From assembly GCA_013399695.1 (NCBI GenBank), contig VXAU01003997.1:558001-622000 (forward strand): a stretch of 64,000 nucleotides of DNA, read 5' to 3'. Below, piece by piece: positions 35,263-47,530 of the stretch. The DNA comes from Formicarius rufipectus. Lineage: Eukaryota; Chordata; Aves; Passeriformes; Formicariidae. Positions within the stretch are counted from its first letter, which is position 1; each line of letters opens with the position of its first letter. The notes beneath the pieces were generated by a model. That model ran no database searches and had not been told where the DNA came from. It saw only the letters and a program-made list of their open reading frames with translations. The translations under genes were made by a program, and so were the position numbers.

Positions 35263-38200
35263 GTCCTGTTGGCTTGCAAGAGATTCTTTGTGGTATGAGC
35301 AGCACAAAGACTAAAGGAGAGAATGAGCATTTGGGCATTTTTAGGAGATTGTTTGAAACAGCAAAATTGCAGCTGTGTGCCCTCAGCACTAATCTCCGAG
35401 GATTTGTGAGCTCAAGTTGTGCTGAACTGTGTGATTTGAACTTCCAAAAGATTTAATTGTGCATTTAGAATGGGTTGGGGCTTTTGTTGATGCTCAGTTT
35501 GCTCAGTTTCTCTCTTTTCCTTTTTTTTTTTTTTTAGTTAGAAAGAAGAACTGTTCTTCAAAACTAACAAACAATAATTTGTGCATGTGACACTTTCCCT
35601 GGGAAGACAGGCATTTTGTGGTTTCTAGGAGCACCTGCCTTTTCCCTCCCTTAAATTATGAGTAGCAGTACCAGAGATGCTTGGCCTCAGGTTTTATACC
35701 ATGCTGTGGTTTGTATCAAAGTGTTTTGTCTCATCACATCCCTTTGAATGAAACCAGCTTGGAAGGAGAAGTCAAGAATCACACCTGATCCATGCCAGGT
35801 AACAGTTCAGCCCACGGGAGCAGGCTGGAGCTCACTGAAGGCAAGCCATCTGAAATGTGTGCAGGGTGGGCATCATGCCCCTCACAGGGCAGGGTGCCTG
35901 CAGGGTGGGCTGTGTGGGAGGAGGTTGTGGATTACCCTGTGCTTGGGTTTAACCAGGCGCTGTGTCCAGCCTGCCCACTGCTCACTCCTAGCACAAGTGC
36001 TGGGACAGTTCCTGTCCTGCTGCCCTGCAGGACAGAGGGTCAGGTTCCACCAGTTTTGGTTCCTCCAGTCTAGACAACAGCTCTAGAAATGCATCTCCAC
36101 AGAGGCCAGGATGGGTGTAGATCACTTCTCCACATCCATCCCAAGGGCTTGGATTATGGACCATGAAAATGGTTGCTCCTCAAGCCATTCCACCACCATG
36201 GCAGTGGTCTGCCTGGGAATACTCTTCACCTGGACTTGCTTTAAGTGTTGTCTCCTGCCTATTTCCTCTGGACTTTTATCAGCCAAACTGGTGCTTTAGC
36301 AACCTTTTGATGGTGGCTTCAGAGAGGGCATGACAGGGGCTCTTGGGTGGGCATGAAAGCATTGTGGGCACTAAGGCCAAACACATTTAGAGATATTTAA
36401 ACTCTTTAAATTCAGATTATAGGTGCTGCCTGTTTTTCAGCCCAATGCAGAGTGACTGGCAGATAATTGCAAATGTGAATGATTGCAATTTTTCCCGGTT
36501 TCTAATTGTTTAATCATTTTATGATTTTATGATTGATTCTGCTCCTATGCCTTCTTGGACCAATATCATTTGACTGCTGTTAGTTAATACAGGTTGTCTT
36601 TTGCGGAACTCAGGAAGGAAAACCAGAACCATAGTTCCAAACCACACATTTGAAATTTATGTGGCCTCTTCCTCTACTTTTGCAGTGTTTTCATATCAGT
36701 GCAATTTTAATTGAATTCAGTAGAGCTACACTCTCTTAAGGCTCGGAGTGGGCAATTGGTATTAATGAAGAAACTTATTAGGAAAAAATATCCTTCAGGT
36801 TTACAGAACTGAGTTGTGAAGACAGAGAACAACAGTCCTTCAAAGGAGAGTGATCTGAACCCAGGTAGTTCTTTGAAGATAGGTGGAATTAATAAACATG
36901 GCAGAAACTTTAGAATTTTAGCATGGATGTGTCTCAGCTTAAGGGACCCTCCATAAGCCTAAAAATCCCATTTCTGATATGTTTTTAATGAAAAGTGATG
37001 AACACTAAGAACTAAAATTTGAATTTTGATTGAATATGCATTAGTGAGTGGCAAAGGTTTAAAACCAAAGCAGTTTACATGAAGGTAGATCATATTTGCC
37101 AAGAGAAAGGAAATTTCTATGGAAAGGGGATCCCTACACTAGTCATAAGAAAAAAAAAATCAAATAAGATCTAGTCCAAACTTGGGTAAGGGGGAGACTT
37201 ATAATCTAATTATAAACTAAAGAACCATCTGTGGTGGAATCAGAAGTCCTGATGACAGAAGAAATATATTAATTTAGAATTAATGAATATTTTCTTTCTT
37301 TTCAGTGTAAAAATGCAGGTAAGGAGAAGGATTTAAGGGTGTTAAAATACTGAAAGTGAGCAGACTGGAAAAAAAAAAATGTTCTCTCTTTTCTGCTACT
37401 CCTGTTATCTAAGGACCTGATCAACCAGATACATTCAGCCATGAATATGAGGTACTACAATATATGAACATATTTAAGTGATCAATGAAATTGCCTCTAG
37501 TACTAAAATCTATATTGAAGATAAATAGAAGCCTGGCCCCTTGGGTCAGAGCTTCACCAAGATTTATGGGTGCATTTAACTTTATGTACATGAATTATCC
37601 CATTGATCTCTTTGGGATTGCCTACACATGTAAAATGAAGCACAGTTTTAAATCTTTTCTGAATTATATCTTCAGATTATTGTCTTCTCAATCTACGCAC
37701 CACTTTGCAAAAGTCTCCGGATTCACATCGAGGTAAGTCTTTACTAATCTGGCAACAGGGGGAAGTTTCTGTAACATTCTTGGCTTATTTTTAGGACTGG
37801 AATTAGTGAAAATAAAGCAGCATTCTGCATCACCCTGAATAGTGCCAGATTTGTTTCTTACCAAAACCAGAAGTAGAAATTCTGGCCACTTCCTGAAATA
37901 TTTGTAAGACTGACTCTTTTATTTCAAAGCCATTGATGGTTCAAAATCCTACACACTGGATAGTCTAATTCTAAATTATTGTCAGCTCAGACATCACATT
38001 GATTTGAAAATGACAGCCATTAGTTCAAATATGTAGTGTACATCAGTTCTGCTTTTACAGGGACAAGCAGACCTTGCAGGGACAGATAATGTTTTTATTA
38101 GACCGAGCAAAAAACTTCAGGAAAAAAAAGAGAAAGCTTAGAACTCACAAGTTATCATTACAAAGGACTTTCCTGACACCCAAGCAATTTGAATCAAATA

Positions 38201-39559
38201 TTGTTTCTCCAACATTGTGGTCTTTTTGCAGAAAATCCCGAACATATGATTATGTCTTGTGTTTAAAAAGTTTTGTCCAAAGTGCTTTCTCAAACAGGAA
38301 GCAAAAAAATCCCCAAACAAACCACATGAAAATACTGCTTAATACTACTATTGATACTCTAGATTCTTATATTGCATATAACAAGTTAATTATAAAAAAA
38401 TATCTGAAGGTGAAATCTACTTAGCCAGTTAGATATAATGGTTCTAGATTAAAAAGTTCTTTCTCTGGACATCAAGCAAACTAATAGATAACATACAGTA
38501 ATAATAACCTGGTTCTAAGTTCTGCTTCGTGTCATCTCGTGTAACATAACCAGAGCCATGGTCTGCATTGTGTGAACCAGTGCAGAGCTCACCCCACGTT
38601 CTCCAAACAGGCAGCGTGTTGCTGACACTGCTAAAGCCTCTTGCAAGAAAAGAAATCCCTGACAGTGAGCAGAGGGAAAATGTAGCCAGCTGAACAATAA
38701 GTGTAGAGCATTTTAAGCCAACCCTTTAATCAAAGTCACCTATTTCAAGATGTTATTTTTCACAGGAGAAATACAAACCCACATTGCGCAGGATGTAGGT
38801 TTCTCCTGTTCTGCTAAACAAAACAGCCCCAGACTGGTGCCCCAGACTTGGCTCTGAGGTCAAGTGCCATGGTCTGGCTCCCTGTCCATGTGCTTAAACT
38901 TTCTTCCTCCCTGATTGCATCTGAAGTGCCTGCTATGGTTTTGGGGTATCCCCTTCCCTGAACCACACCAGGGGTAGTTGGCCTGAGCCAAAAGCCTTCT
39001 AGGGAGTGTGTTTCACATTAAAGCCACACTGCAGAGCTCTGTAAGTCGGTGTTTGAGTCTGTTTAGTTGCACAGATTTATAAATATCTATATGGTAAATC
39101 GGGGCACATTCGACTTTGGCACGTGCAAGCCAAAATGCATCTTATAGAAATGTGTCCTCAGGATTCAGATGTCTTCCCACTTACCCCAGCACAGAAGGCT
39201 GGGGTTTTCTCAGCAGTGAAACAGCTGATGTCTGAAGCTGATGGTCACAGGGTACTGTTAAACACTGTGCTGATGAATGACTAGAAGAAATGAAAGTGCT
39301 TTCTAATGAGAAACAACTGGGCTAAAAGCAAACATGTCAAAGAGAGCTTAAACTGTGCGGTGCTTTTCAAGGCTCCTGCTCTGGCACAGCCACCTCACTT
39401 CAAAAAGGGCAACCCAAGACTTTTCCTGCCAACGTCTTCACGGCACAGACAGAGAGTTCAACCACAGTTCAGGTCATAGAGCAGGTTTTGCACGTAGCAG
39501 GGACATCCACTGAGCAGCCCTGGTGTGGCAGAGCAGCCAGATGGAGGTTTGAGGTGCAT
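35263..39559. other. Unannotated sequence
   Basis: About 4.3 kb without a recognised gene. It contains a T-run at 35521-35535 and a possible old repeat remnant near 37585-37650. Frames of 112-116 codons (35748-36086, 38074-38424) lack domains, and the second is Lys/Ile-rich from A/T content. Confidence 0.45.
37585..37650. repeat. Possible ancient amniote repeat remnant
   Basis: 'cccattgatctctttgggat' followed by 'tgcctacacatgtaaaatga' and 'agcacagttt' resembles the '...ttcaatgggattactcacatg...' tail of old dispersed amniote repeats. Weak, from memory. Confidence 0.28.
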
Positions 39560-40080
39560 GGGTGGGACTGCACCTTGGGTCCTCTGTCCAGTTCTGGGCC
39601 CCTCACTGCCAGAAAGACATTGAGGGGCTGGAGCATGTCCAGAGAAGGGCAGTGGAGCTGGAAAAGGGTCTGGAGCACAAGTCTGATGAGGAACAGCCCA
39701 GGGAGCTGGGGGGGCTCAGCCTGTAGATAAGGAGGCTCAGGGGGGACCTTTTCACTCTCTAAACTCCCCGACAGGAGGTTCTGCCCAGGTGAGGGTCAGA
39801 CTCTGCTCCCAGGGAACAAGTGACAGGAAAAGATAAAATGGCCTCAAGCTGCCCCAGGGGAGGTTCAGGACAGACATCAGGAAGAATTTCTTCACTGAAG
39901 GTGTTTTTAAAAATTGTAAGGGACCGCCTAGGGAGGTCATGGAGTCTCCATCCCTGGAACTGTTCAAGCAAAGACCGGACATGGCGCTCAGTGCTCTGGT
40001 CTAGATGACAAGGTGATGATCATTCAAAGGTTGGACTCAATGACCTTGGAGGTCTTTCCCAACCTCGATGATTCTGTGGC
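39560..40080 (+). mobile_element. CR1 LINE 3' part, 5'-truncated
   Basis: About 520 bp of plus-sense CR1. It runs through 'ctgtccagttctgggcccct', 'gaggggctggagcatgtcca', 'ggaagaatttcttcactgaa', then 'ttggactcaatgaccttgga' and 'cgatgattctgtgg' at the tail. Relative to its relatives, it has lost part of the 'gggtggtcaagcattgg' region near 39900-39920, where 'ggtgtttttaaaaattg' stands instead. The left boundary is uncertain by about 20 bp. Confidence 0.9.
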
Positions 40081-42320
40081 TCAGTAAAGCTGCTGGCTGT
40101 GCAAGTTTTATTGTGGAAAGTGGGGACATGAGGCAATTTCTAACAGCACTGTCAGCATGGACATGATGAGCCATTCTGAAAGAAGTGCAAACTCCTGTAG
40201 ATCAAACCCCTTCAGAAGTCTTGCTGAAGAGGTGAGTAATGGCCTGGAAAAGAGCCCCAAGGCAAAGCTGGTTCCATATGAGGACTGATGCTTAGGATCA
40301 GATGGGATAACATCTCCCACGTGAGGTGCCACCTGTGATACCCCTTTCAACATCTTTACTGGTTCTCATTCAGAAGCTGCCTTGGAAGGCTCTCTCTCTT
40401 TAGGTTTACTGCAGGAGGCACAAGATTTCCCCTTCCATCCAGCTTCATTTCACCAAAGGTAGCAGAGGTGGGTAAAGGAACAAATAATCTGTGCATTTCA
40501 CACCATGAAAGTCCAGATGCGACTAATCTGACAGAAACTTTTGCAATCCCATTTAAAACTCCTCTGCCTAATTTTACAGGGGAGTTTTTGAATTCAGTTC
40601 AGCTACAGAGACCTGTACATAATCAGCTTATTAAAAGTAGCAGTTGGATAATTAGGAACGTGCAGTGGGAGTGGTAGTACATGAGCCAGCATTTCCAAGG
40701 CCAAAGCATGGGAACTACTCTAAGTGAACTGCTGAGTTACGTTCCTGCAGAAACATTAAGGTTTGCAGGTGGATTTCATGTGGAAGGAGAACAGTTTTAA
40801 GCCTCACAGATGCAAGGAGGTGTCACCTGAGGAACCAAGAGCCTTTCTACATGCCATGAATGATGACAAAGGAGGGATAATGCTGTTTTTTCTGTTCTCC
40901 CTCCATCGAGGCAGAACACCCTTCAACCCTCGTCTTTTCACTTCTGTGCTGCCTCTGCAAGTCACCTCTTTGCTGTTGGCTCTCCTTGGAATAGCAGCAA
41001 GGAAGCACTAGAGTTAAATGGTCCATGGAGGAAGAGGTGACGTGGATGAGTGATCTAGGAATGAACCTATAAATATAAGGCTGTCAGTTCTCATGTGGAG
41101 GGTACTGGATGAAAGGAAAGGAATTGCCTGGGAAGAGAAGGACAGGAGGAGGAAGAGTGTGTGTATTCTTATTACTCCAATTGCCTGTACATATGGATTT
41201 CAGTAAAAAAAAAGGAACTGAAGGAATTTGGATTTGTAAGGCCCAGTGAAACACAGCTCTGACACTAAATATGTGGGAAAGGGACATTTGCCATGTGAAA
41301 GAGGAAGTCTTTAATTCTTGCCAAGGGGGAGTGGAACAAGAAGTCTTGGGAGTTCTCAGTCCACATGGATTAGTTTGTAACCACTTTACGCTCTCTCAGT
41401 TTATCAGAATTGGAGTGTGTTCCCAAAGTGGAGAAAGAAGACAGAAAGTTGGGGTTTGTACAAGATTAGGACTTTTGATTTCATGATATTACTCTAAGTA
41501 AAATAATTTTTCATGTTGTAAGCATTTAGTGTTACTGGGATGAAAATGTTAATTAAGTTACATTTATTAATAAAATACAGCATCCTATGTTTATTATGAG
41601 TCCCATATGCTGTATTCGTATGATCAAATAATAAGGCATTTAATTAGTTTGAAAGGGCATCAAAGGGCAGCTCCTGGGAGTTGTTCCCCAAAGTAAAATT
41701 GCAAATCATCATCTTCATTTTGTTTCTGCCATGAGGGTAAATGAAGTAGCTTCTCCTTCACTATAATAACCTTGACTTTTCAGTCAAATTTCCTAACACT
41801 CATTGGCTTTGACTTGCATGAACTTGTCTGCACTGATACCCATACGATAACTTGAGTAATATAAAAAACACCCATAGGTGTTTAGAAGGCTCAACCTTTT
41901 AAACCCAACAAGAAAAAAGAAATACTGAAATTATATTTCTTTTACTTCCAGAAATATAATCCTTGGGAATTCACTTATTGCTTGCACTCAGGGCATCATG
42001 GTAGGAATTACTATTATTTTCAAACAGAGTGTCTGCAAAGGGAGCTTTACTATGGGAGCTTTACCACGCCATCACATGCACTTTGTATCACTGAATCAGG
42101 GGGAAGAACACTGCCTTTTTTCTGGGATTTGGGAACAAGGCAGGCAGGTGCACAGTAGCAATCACCTTTCCAGCAGGTGATGGAGCAGTGGGAAGGACTT
42201 CCCTTCAGTAAAGGAGGTCAGGGAGGTCCAGGCTGTTTGCACAGCGTGAAGGACTGAAGTCTGTCTCTCCCCGAAATCAGGGAGGGAGGAGAAGGTTCCC
42301 GCACAGGGATGGGGGAGGTT
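40081..42320. other. Unannotated sequence
   Basis: About 2.2 kb. I recognise no repeat family, exon or RNA gene. Strongly A/T-rich around 41500-41660. Confidence 0.5.
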
Positions 42321-42337
42321 GGATTCTCCCACTCCCC

Positions 42338-42437
42338 AAAACGTCTAGGCTGAGCTCTCATACATTTCATAGTGTTTTCCACAGTTGATTTTTGACCTGG
42401 GAGTACCCAAGAGCTCTAAGTGAAGAGGGGATAATGA
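42338..42437 (+). repeat. 100-bp duplicated segment, copy A
   Basis: Matches 43278-43378 with about eight differences (roughly 92% identity), including 'gtctaggctgag', 'tagtgttttccacag' and 'acccaagagctctaagtgaa'. The 12-bp word ggattctcccac occurs just before it (42321-42332) and just after it (42449-42460), in a broader near-identical flank of about 20 bp. Not a family I recognise. Confidence 0.93.
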
Positions 42438-42728
42438 TGGAGGGGGTCGGATTCTCCCACGGGAAGAGTGGATGGACATGTCGAGCTCAAGGCAGGGCCT
42501 TTGCAAGGGCAGCCCATCTCCTGCCCATGCCTTGCTGGGGCTGGGACACAGAGGAGCTCCAGAGAAGACACCTCTCCCCTGGGTTGGCCACAGACTCCTT
42601 GGGAATAAGAAGCATGGGGCACTCGGGGTAGACTGTGGGAATGGGAAAGTTGGAGGGTTTGGGGGCAGGGAGAATGTGAAGCTGCTGGATTTTCTGGGCA
42701 AGTGTGCATGAAATCAGTGGGCTGTTGT

Positions 42729-42751
42729 GGGGGTGGGTGGGTGGTGGGGGG
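42729..42751 (+). other. G-quadruplex-type motif
   Basis: G-tracts of 5, 3, 3 and 6 residues on the plus strand with loops of 1, 1 and 4 bases; this fits the strict short-loop quadruplex rule. It continues into a GGA-rich stretch. Confidence 0.65.
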
Positions 42752-43277
42752 AGAAGGAGGAGGAATTTGTAGTTCATGTATTTGTTCTCTGATAGGGAAA
42801 TATAATACTGGTGGATTTGCTTTTCAGAGTTAAAAAAAAAATTACTGTTTGAGAAGCAGGTTACTGGCATGACCAGAAAATGATTGAGGGAAGCCTGTTT
42901 TAAAAGAACTGAATGCCTAAGCCTGAATTAATAAACTAGGAACTGCTGTTGAAACAATGCAAGGAATTTCTGAAGGAAAGACAGAGGGGACCTTGGAAAA
43001 GCAAGAAGGTAGGTGAAATTATCAATTTAATGATCAAGTTCAAATCAGGGCAGAGATACTTCTGCTAGTTTGCTACTTGTCTTACTCTTTTAAAAAATAT
43101 TTTTCCTCGGAAATAAATGTTTTAGTGGAAATACATGTAATAATGTCTCTGTCAGTTCTTTGGTTTGGAAGGAAGAAGGTGAGGACTGGACTTTGTTCAC
43201 TTTTGAAAAAGAAAATACATCAGAACTGAAAATTGACAAACAGGCTATTGCTTTCCTTTTCAGACATATGTCCATAG

Positions 43278-43378
43278 AAAATGTCTAGGCTGAGATCTCA
43301 TACATTTTAATAGTGTTTTCCACAGGTGATTTTTGACCTGAGAGTACCCAAGAGCTCTAAGTGAAGAGGACATAATGA
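43278..43378 (+). repeat. 100-bp duplicated segment, copy B
   Basis: Direct repeat of copy A, 940 bp downstream. It has no flanking direct repeat of its own, so it looks like the original locus and copy A the derived one. No gene overlaps it. Confidence 0.93.
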
Positions 43379-43988
43379 CAGAAACATGGGAGTTATTTAA
43401 AATGGTAAAGCAAAAAACTTTGGCCAGCTCAAATTCTACCCTGTCTGTTCTGCAGTGTTATCACTGGCATTTAAATGGCAGTGTCAGTATAATGCCTTTG
43501 CTGCTGCTGCAGAGTGACTTAGGAGGGGATTTCCCTCATGTCAGCTGCAATTAAGCATGAAATTTGGGGTTTCATTTTATCCCCTTTTTCAGCGTCCCTG
43601 CAAGTTCTACCCAAACTCTCTCTGGCCATCAGAAAACTTTTCCTTGCTCTTGTCTCATACCCACATCCTCAAAAAAATTCCTTTATAGCAAGTCTTTCTT
43701 CTAGTCTCCATTTATTTCTAGAAAGCCTGAGCAAAGCAGTTTGTATTTTGCATGAAGCTGTGTGATAGTGCACAGAGGATAGTGCAGGCTCTCTGCCTTG
43801 ATTTTCTATGGGGATCTGATTGATGTTAACAAGCAGTTTGATGTCTGCTTATTGTCCTTCCTATTCATCATCTCGAAACACTCGTCCAATTTCAGCTAGA
43901 TCTGACAGGGAACTTCAGTTTTCAGAGGCACTAAACTGCAAATAGCAATAAATTGGTGGCTGGGACAAAAGATCCAAAGCAGTCCTTG
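43379..43988. other. Unannotated unique sequence
   Basis: No repeat family or exon recognised between the duplicated segment and the LTR. Confidence 0.5.
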
Positions 43989-43993
43989 CTGAG

Positions 43994-44655
43994 TGTCATA
44001 GTTTTCTGTAGCTGAATTTTAGTAGAAGGGGGGGGGCTTCCAGGATGGTCTTTGTTAGAAGCTGCCAGAAGCTTCCCCTGTGCTGTGGAGCCAAGGACAG
44101 CCAGGGCCAGGAGGGACCTCCTGCTGGTGGACAGAGTGGAGCCAATTAGGAATCACAGTCACAGCTCTGGGATAACATAGTTAAGAATTTAGGAGTGTGG
44201 CATGGTTGAAAATTCCAGTGATGAGATAACAACACAGAGACAAGGTGGGAGGAGGAGGAGAAGAAGGAGGGACCCATGGGAGCAGTGGATGAAGAACTCA
44301 AAGCTGTTCCCCCCATGCAGCCCATGGAGATCCCTTGGGGTGCACAGACCCCCCTGCAGCCCATGGGGTGACCCACAGGACAAGAGCAATGGCAGCACCA
44401 ACAACTTCAAAGCCCCATTCCCTGCTCCCTCAAACTGCTGGAGGGAGGAGTGGGAGGAAAAAGGTGGTTTTAAGACTGATTTATTTCTTACTTTTTAGTT
44501 TTTATCTTGTTAGTAATAATTTTCCATATTTAGCCACTCTGAGTTTGTTTTGCCATTATCTTTCAACTAGTTTTTTTGCCTTTTCTTCTTTTTGCTTTCC
44601 CTCTGAGAAAGGGGAGCCTGGAGGTTTGGGTGGACTCCAGGTGAAAACTGCCACA
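43994..44655 (+). mobile_element. Solo LTR, ERVL-like (second family)
   Basis: The 662-bp element starts TGTCATAGTTTTC and ends GAAAACTGCCACA; the ends form an imperfect inverted repeat (10 of 13 positions). Flanking 5-bp words are ctgag (43989-43993) and ctggg (44656-44660), a target duplication with one mismatch. Inside are a GGA/GAA-rich purine patch (44244-44272) and a T-rich region (44480-44600) of the kind seen in bird LTRs. Strand is inferred from that polarity. No retroviral genes adjoin it. It differs from the LTR pair at 12.7 and 19.1 kb. Confidence 0.72.
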
Positions 44656-44660
44656 CTGGG

Positions 44661-45615
44661 AGAAAGCTTGGAGCAGAAACTCAAATATATGATCAGAAAG
44701 CAGAGCAGCAGGGCACCATCAGTGCTCTGGTCATGAAGCCAGAAATTGTAAATCAGAGGAGAGCTCAACCCCAAAACCTGGAGCAGCAGGGTATCAAGCT
44801 TCGGGAGCTGTGCTGATCCTGGATTCATGTTCCTAGGAAAGATGAAAAGTTGTGAATGAAATATTTCTGTATGGATATGGACTTCTCCCTCATTCTTTAT
44901 TTGAAGGGAATGAAAAACTTTACTCCAAAAACTTAAAAGAGTATAAGGAAAATACAATTCTTTTCCCGAATTTTCTAGACAAAGTGGAAATCCCACACAT
45001 TCATTCACTCGCTTAATGATCCCATACTTATTTATGAATGATAGGCAAGAAGTTATTGATTCTACTAAGTCAAAACACAAATGTTGCCAGAAGGATGTAA
45101 TTTGTGCCAGATACCATTGTCAGCATTTATAAGAAGAGATTAGAGACCGTAAATGATAACTGTGGAGTAGCAAAACTCAATCTAGTTTTATATGGCAAGT
45201 GTTTTGTTTCCCTGTCTTTCTATCACTGTAAACATATGTGTGATTTCTCTTTTGGATTGGAGCAGTTCATCTTTTGAACTTAGAAATGTTTTTTTGCTTT
45301 TTATTTTATTCAAGAGTTCAAAGGAATGTCCCAATGAGAAAAAAAAAAAATAAAATGTGAGGAAAACAATGAGCTGTGGCCTGACAGGAACAGTAAAGGG
45401 GACAAATAGAAGGTGTGGGACAACCGAGAAGGCAGCAGACCTACAAAAGGGAATTTGAAATATGAGTCAGCAGATTTATCCTGATGCAAAAAAGGAATCC
45501 TCATGCATAAATTGGGGGTGCACAGAAGGTATGGGAAGTAATGCTACTTTTCCAAATGGATAAAGCCCCATCTGGGACAGGTAACAAGTTTGGGAAATGT
45601 TTCTACCAATTGGCA
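44661..45615. other. Unannotated sequence
   Basis: A/T-rich DNA. A 174-codon minus-strand frame (44556-45080) starts in this stretch and runs through the right end of the LTR; it has no recognisable domain and I regard it as chance. Confidence 0.5.
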
Positions 45616-45965
45616 AGACTCCAGAGATGAACAACAAGAATTATGAGAGGTCCAGAAAACATGGCTTGGGAGAAAAGCTGGAACGAGCTGGGTTTGTTTA
45701 GTCTAGGGAAGGGAAGAATGTGGAGGGCTGTGATAATAGACACAAGGAACAGGACAAGACATGATGTGTTTGAATTGCCTCAGCAGAATTAGGGTGGGAA
45801 TTAGAAAGAAAAAAAGCTTTTTTAATGGCAAGATAGTGAAGTGCTGGATTAGCTTGCTTGGGAGTTTGTGGAGTCTTTCACTGGAGGTTTAAAGAGATTT
45901 AGACAAACATTTGCCAGGTGAGTTATAAGACTGAAGTTTACTTATATGTAACCCTGCCTGGGGAG
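45616..45965 (+). mobile_element. Old, diverged CR1 LINE 3' part
   Basis: Plus-sense: 'tgaacaacaagaattatgag', 'tccagaaaacatggcttggg', 'gctgggtttgtttagtctag', then 'gtgctggattagcttgcttg' and 'ctggaggtttaaagagattt'. These follow the order of an old CR1 ORF2 C-terminus (as in turtle and bird ancient subfamilies) but are far more diverged than the other copies here. Right boundary approximate. Confidence 0.7.
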
Positions 45966-47530
45966 GGAAAATGGACAGGGTGATTTCTTAAAGCCTGTGG
46001 CAGTCTGTTTTTTATCTCACTTTAAAGAAGAAAGGATTTTTTTTTACAGTGGTTCAAAATCATGATTTTTAATATTTTAAAGTGAATGGGACCTAATCCT
46101 CTGTTCCTCACACACAGCATTCCCACTTGCAGACACACCACTGAATTCAAATCAGTCTTGACTGGTTACTATCCTTGACTGTTCATTATTCTGAAAGTTC
46201 TGTGTCCAGAAATAAGTGACTCTAAAGGATATATTAGAGTTCTCCTTTCATAGTAACTGTAAACTGTGAAATACATATTTTTAAGCGTGTACTTATTAGT
46301 ATTTTAAAAATTGAATGATTCTATTCATAGCTGGCTCAGTTATAAAATAGCTTTATAAATCTGCTACATCTTAAGATAACTACTTTTGGGATATATTCAG
46401 TTACACTTTCTAACATGAAAAGAAGGTAGTGGTTTGGTTTGCTTTGGGGGGGTTTTTTCTATGCAAAATAGATGCAGACAACAGGTAACTAATTGCACAT
46501 TGGCTGAAATACCCCTTCCCTTGTATCAGTTTTAAATTTAATGACTTTTAGTCCTACCGCTTTCCCTCTGCTTCTGAACTATGCATGATTTGCATTCCTT
46601 ATGCCAGTCCTTTCTGGCGCAGCCCTTCTGCCTCACCTCTTTGAAATTCCTGGGCCTGCTGTTTCCAGTGGGTCTTGCAGGTGTCCTTTTGTCCCTCTGA
46701 GTGTCAAAATTGGCTCTTGACTGGATGTCCTTCGAACAAGTGCACGTCACATGCCCTGAGAGGAGGAGAGAGCCGACAAAAGCCTCTCTGGAGTAGCAGA
46801 ATGGCAGAGGGCTTGAATTTTACCTCCTTTATGGACCATTTCATCTGATAAAGAACCCTGCAAGGTCCTTTCAGGAGGGTGACAAAGCACAGTCTACTTC
46901 AAAAACCGCATTTCACTTTCCTTGTTAGCAAGCAGAGATAGAAGTGAAACTGGAAGAACACGACTGTCAAAGCATGAAACTCAAAGCTGAATGAAGAGTT
47001 TTAAAAGGTCTTCAATTATTCCCTTTGAACTGAGATGAAAAAGAATAGTTAAATGTCCTGGAGGAGCATGTGGGTGACAAGATTTGCTGAGCTATAAAAG
47101 CAGTATCTGTACCAGGTCAGTGTGATTCAGTATCATGTAGAGTAAAAACACATCAGTTTTCCAATGCATGTTTTTAAAGTTTGCTTCCCTGCAAAGTCAT
47201 CTCTGTCAGCTCAGGAGCAGAACTAATATTCAGTGAAAAAATGTGAGAAATGGTTGTTCCCATACTTTATATGTTGTATAAAAGATTTTCCAGGTGCAAA
47301 AAAAAATGTTTTATTTTTTTTTCCCTCTAACTTTCAGTGCACTTGATAAAGTTTATCTTGTTTTACATGTACAAATACAGAGTTTGTGGTTTCTGTGGTT
47401 CCATTGTGAGAAACTACTAACTATCATCGTTGTGGAGGTCTTCCAGTAGGTTTGGAAATCACTGTTTCAACAAAGGTTTGTTTTGCCTGTCATTGGTTTC
47501 AATAGTATATAAATAGTTTGAAACCTATTA
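45966..47530. other. Unannotated sequence
   Basis: About 1.6 kb without a recognised repeat. The stretch 46555-46760 has slightly more CpG and G+C than its surroundings and might be a conserved non-coding element, but nothing identifies it. A 70-codon minus-strand frame there has no domain. Confidence 0.45.

Noticed and set aside
34965..35456. 163-codon plus-strand frame
   Set aside because: Runs antisense through a CR1 tail and the repeat joined to it, then into unique DNA; no domain.
42345..42870. Overlapping 79-127 codon frames on both strands around the duplicated segment
   Set aside because: Low-complexity Pro/Ser or Gly-rich translations of a G-rich stretch; no domain.
44556..45080. 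174-codon minus-strand frame
   Set aside because: Straddles the right end of a solo LTR and A/T-rich unique DNA; no domain or conserved motif seen.
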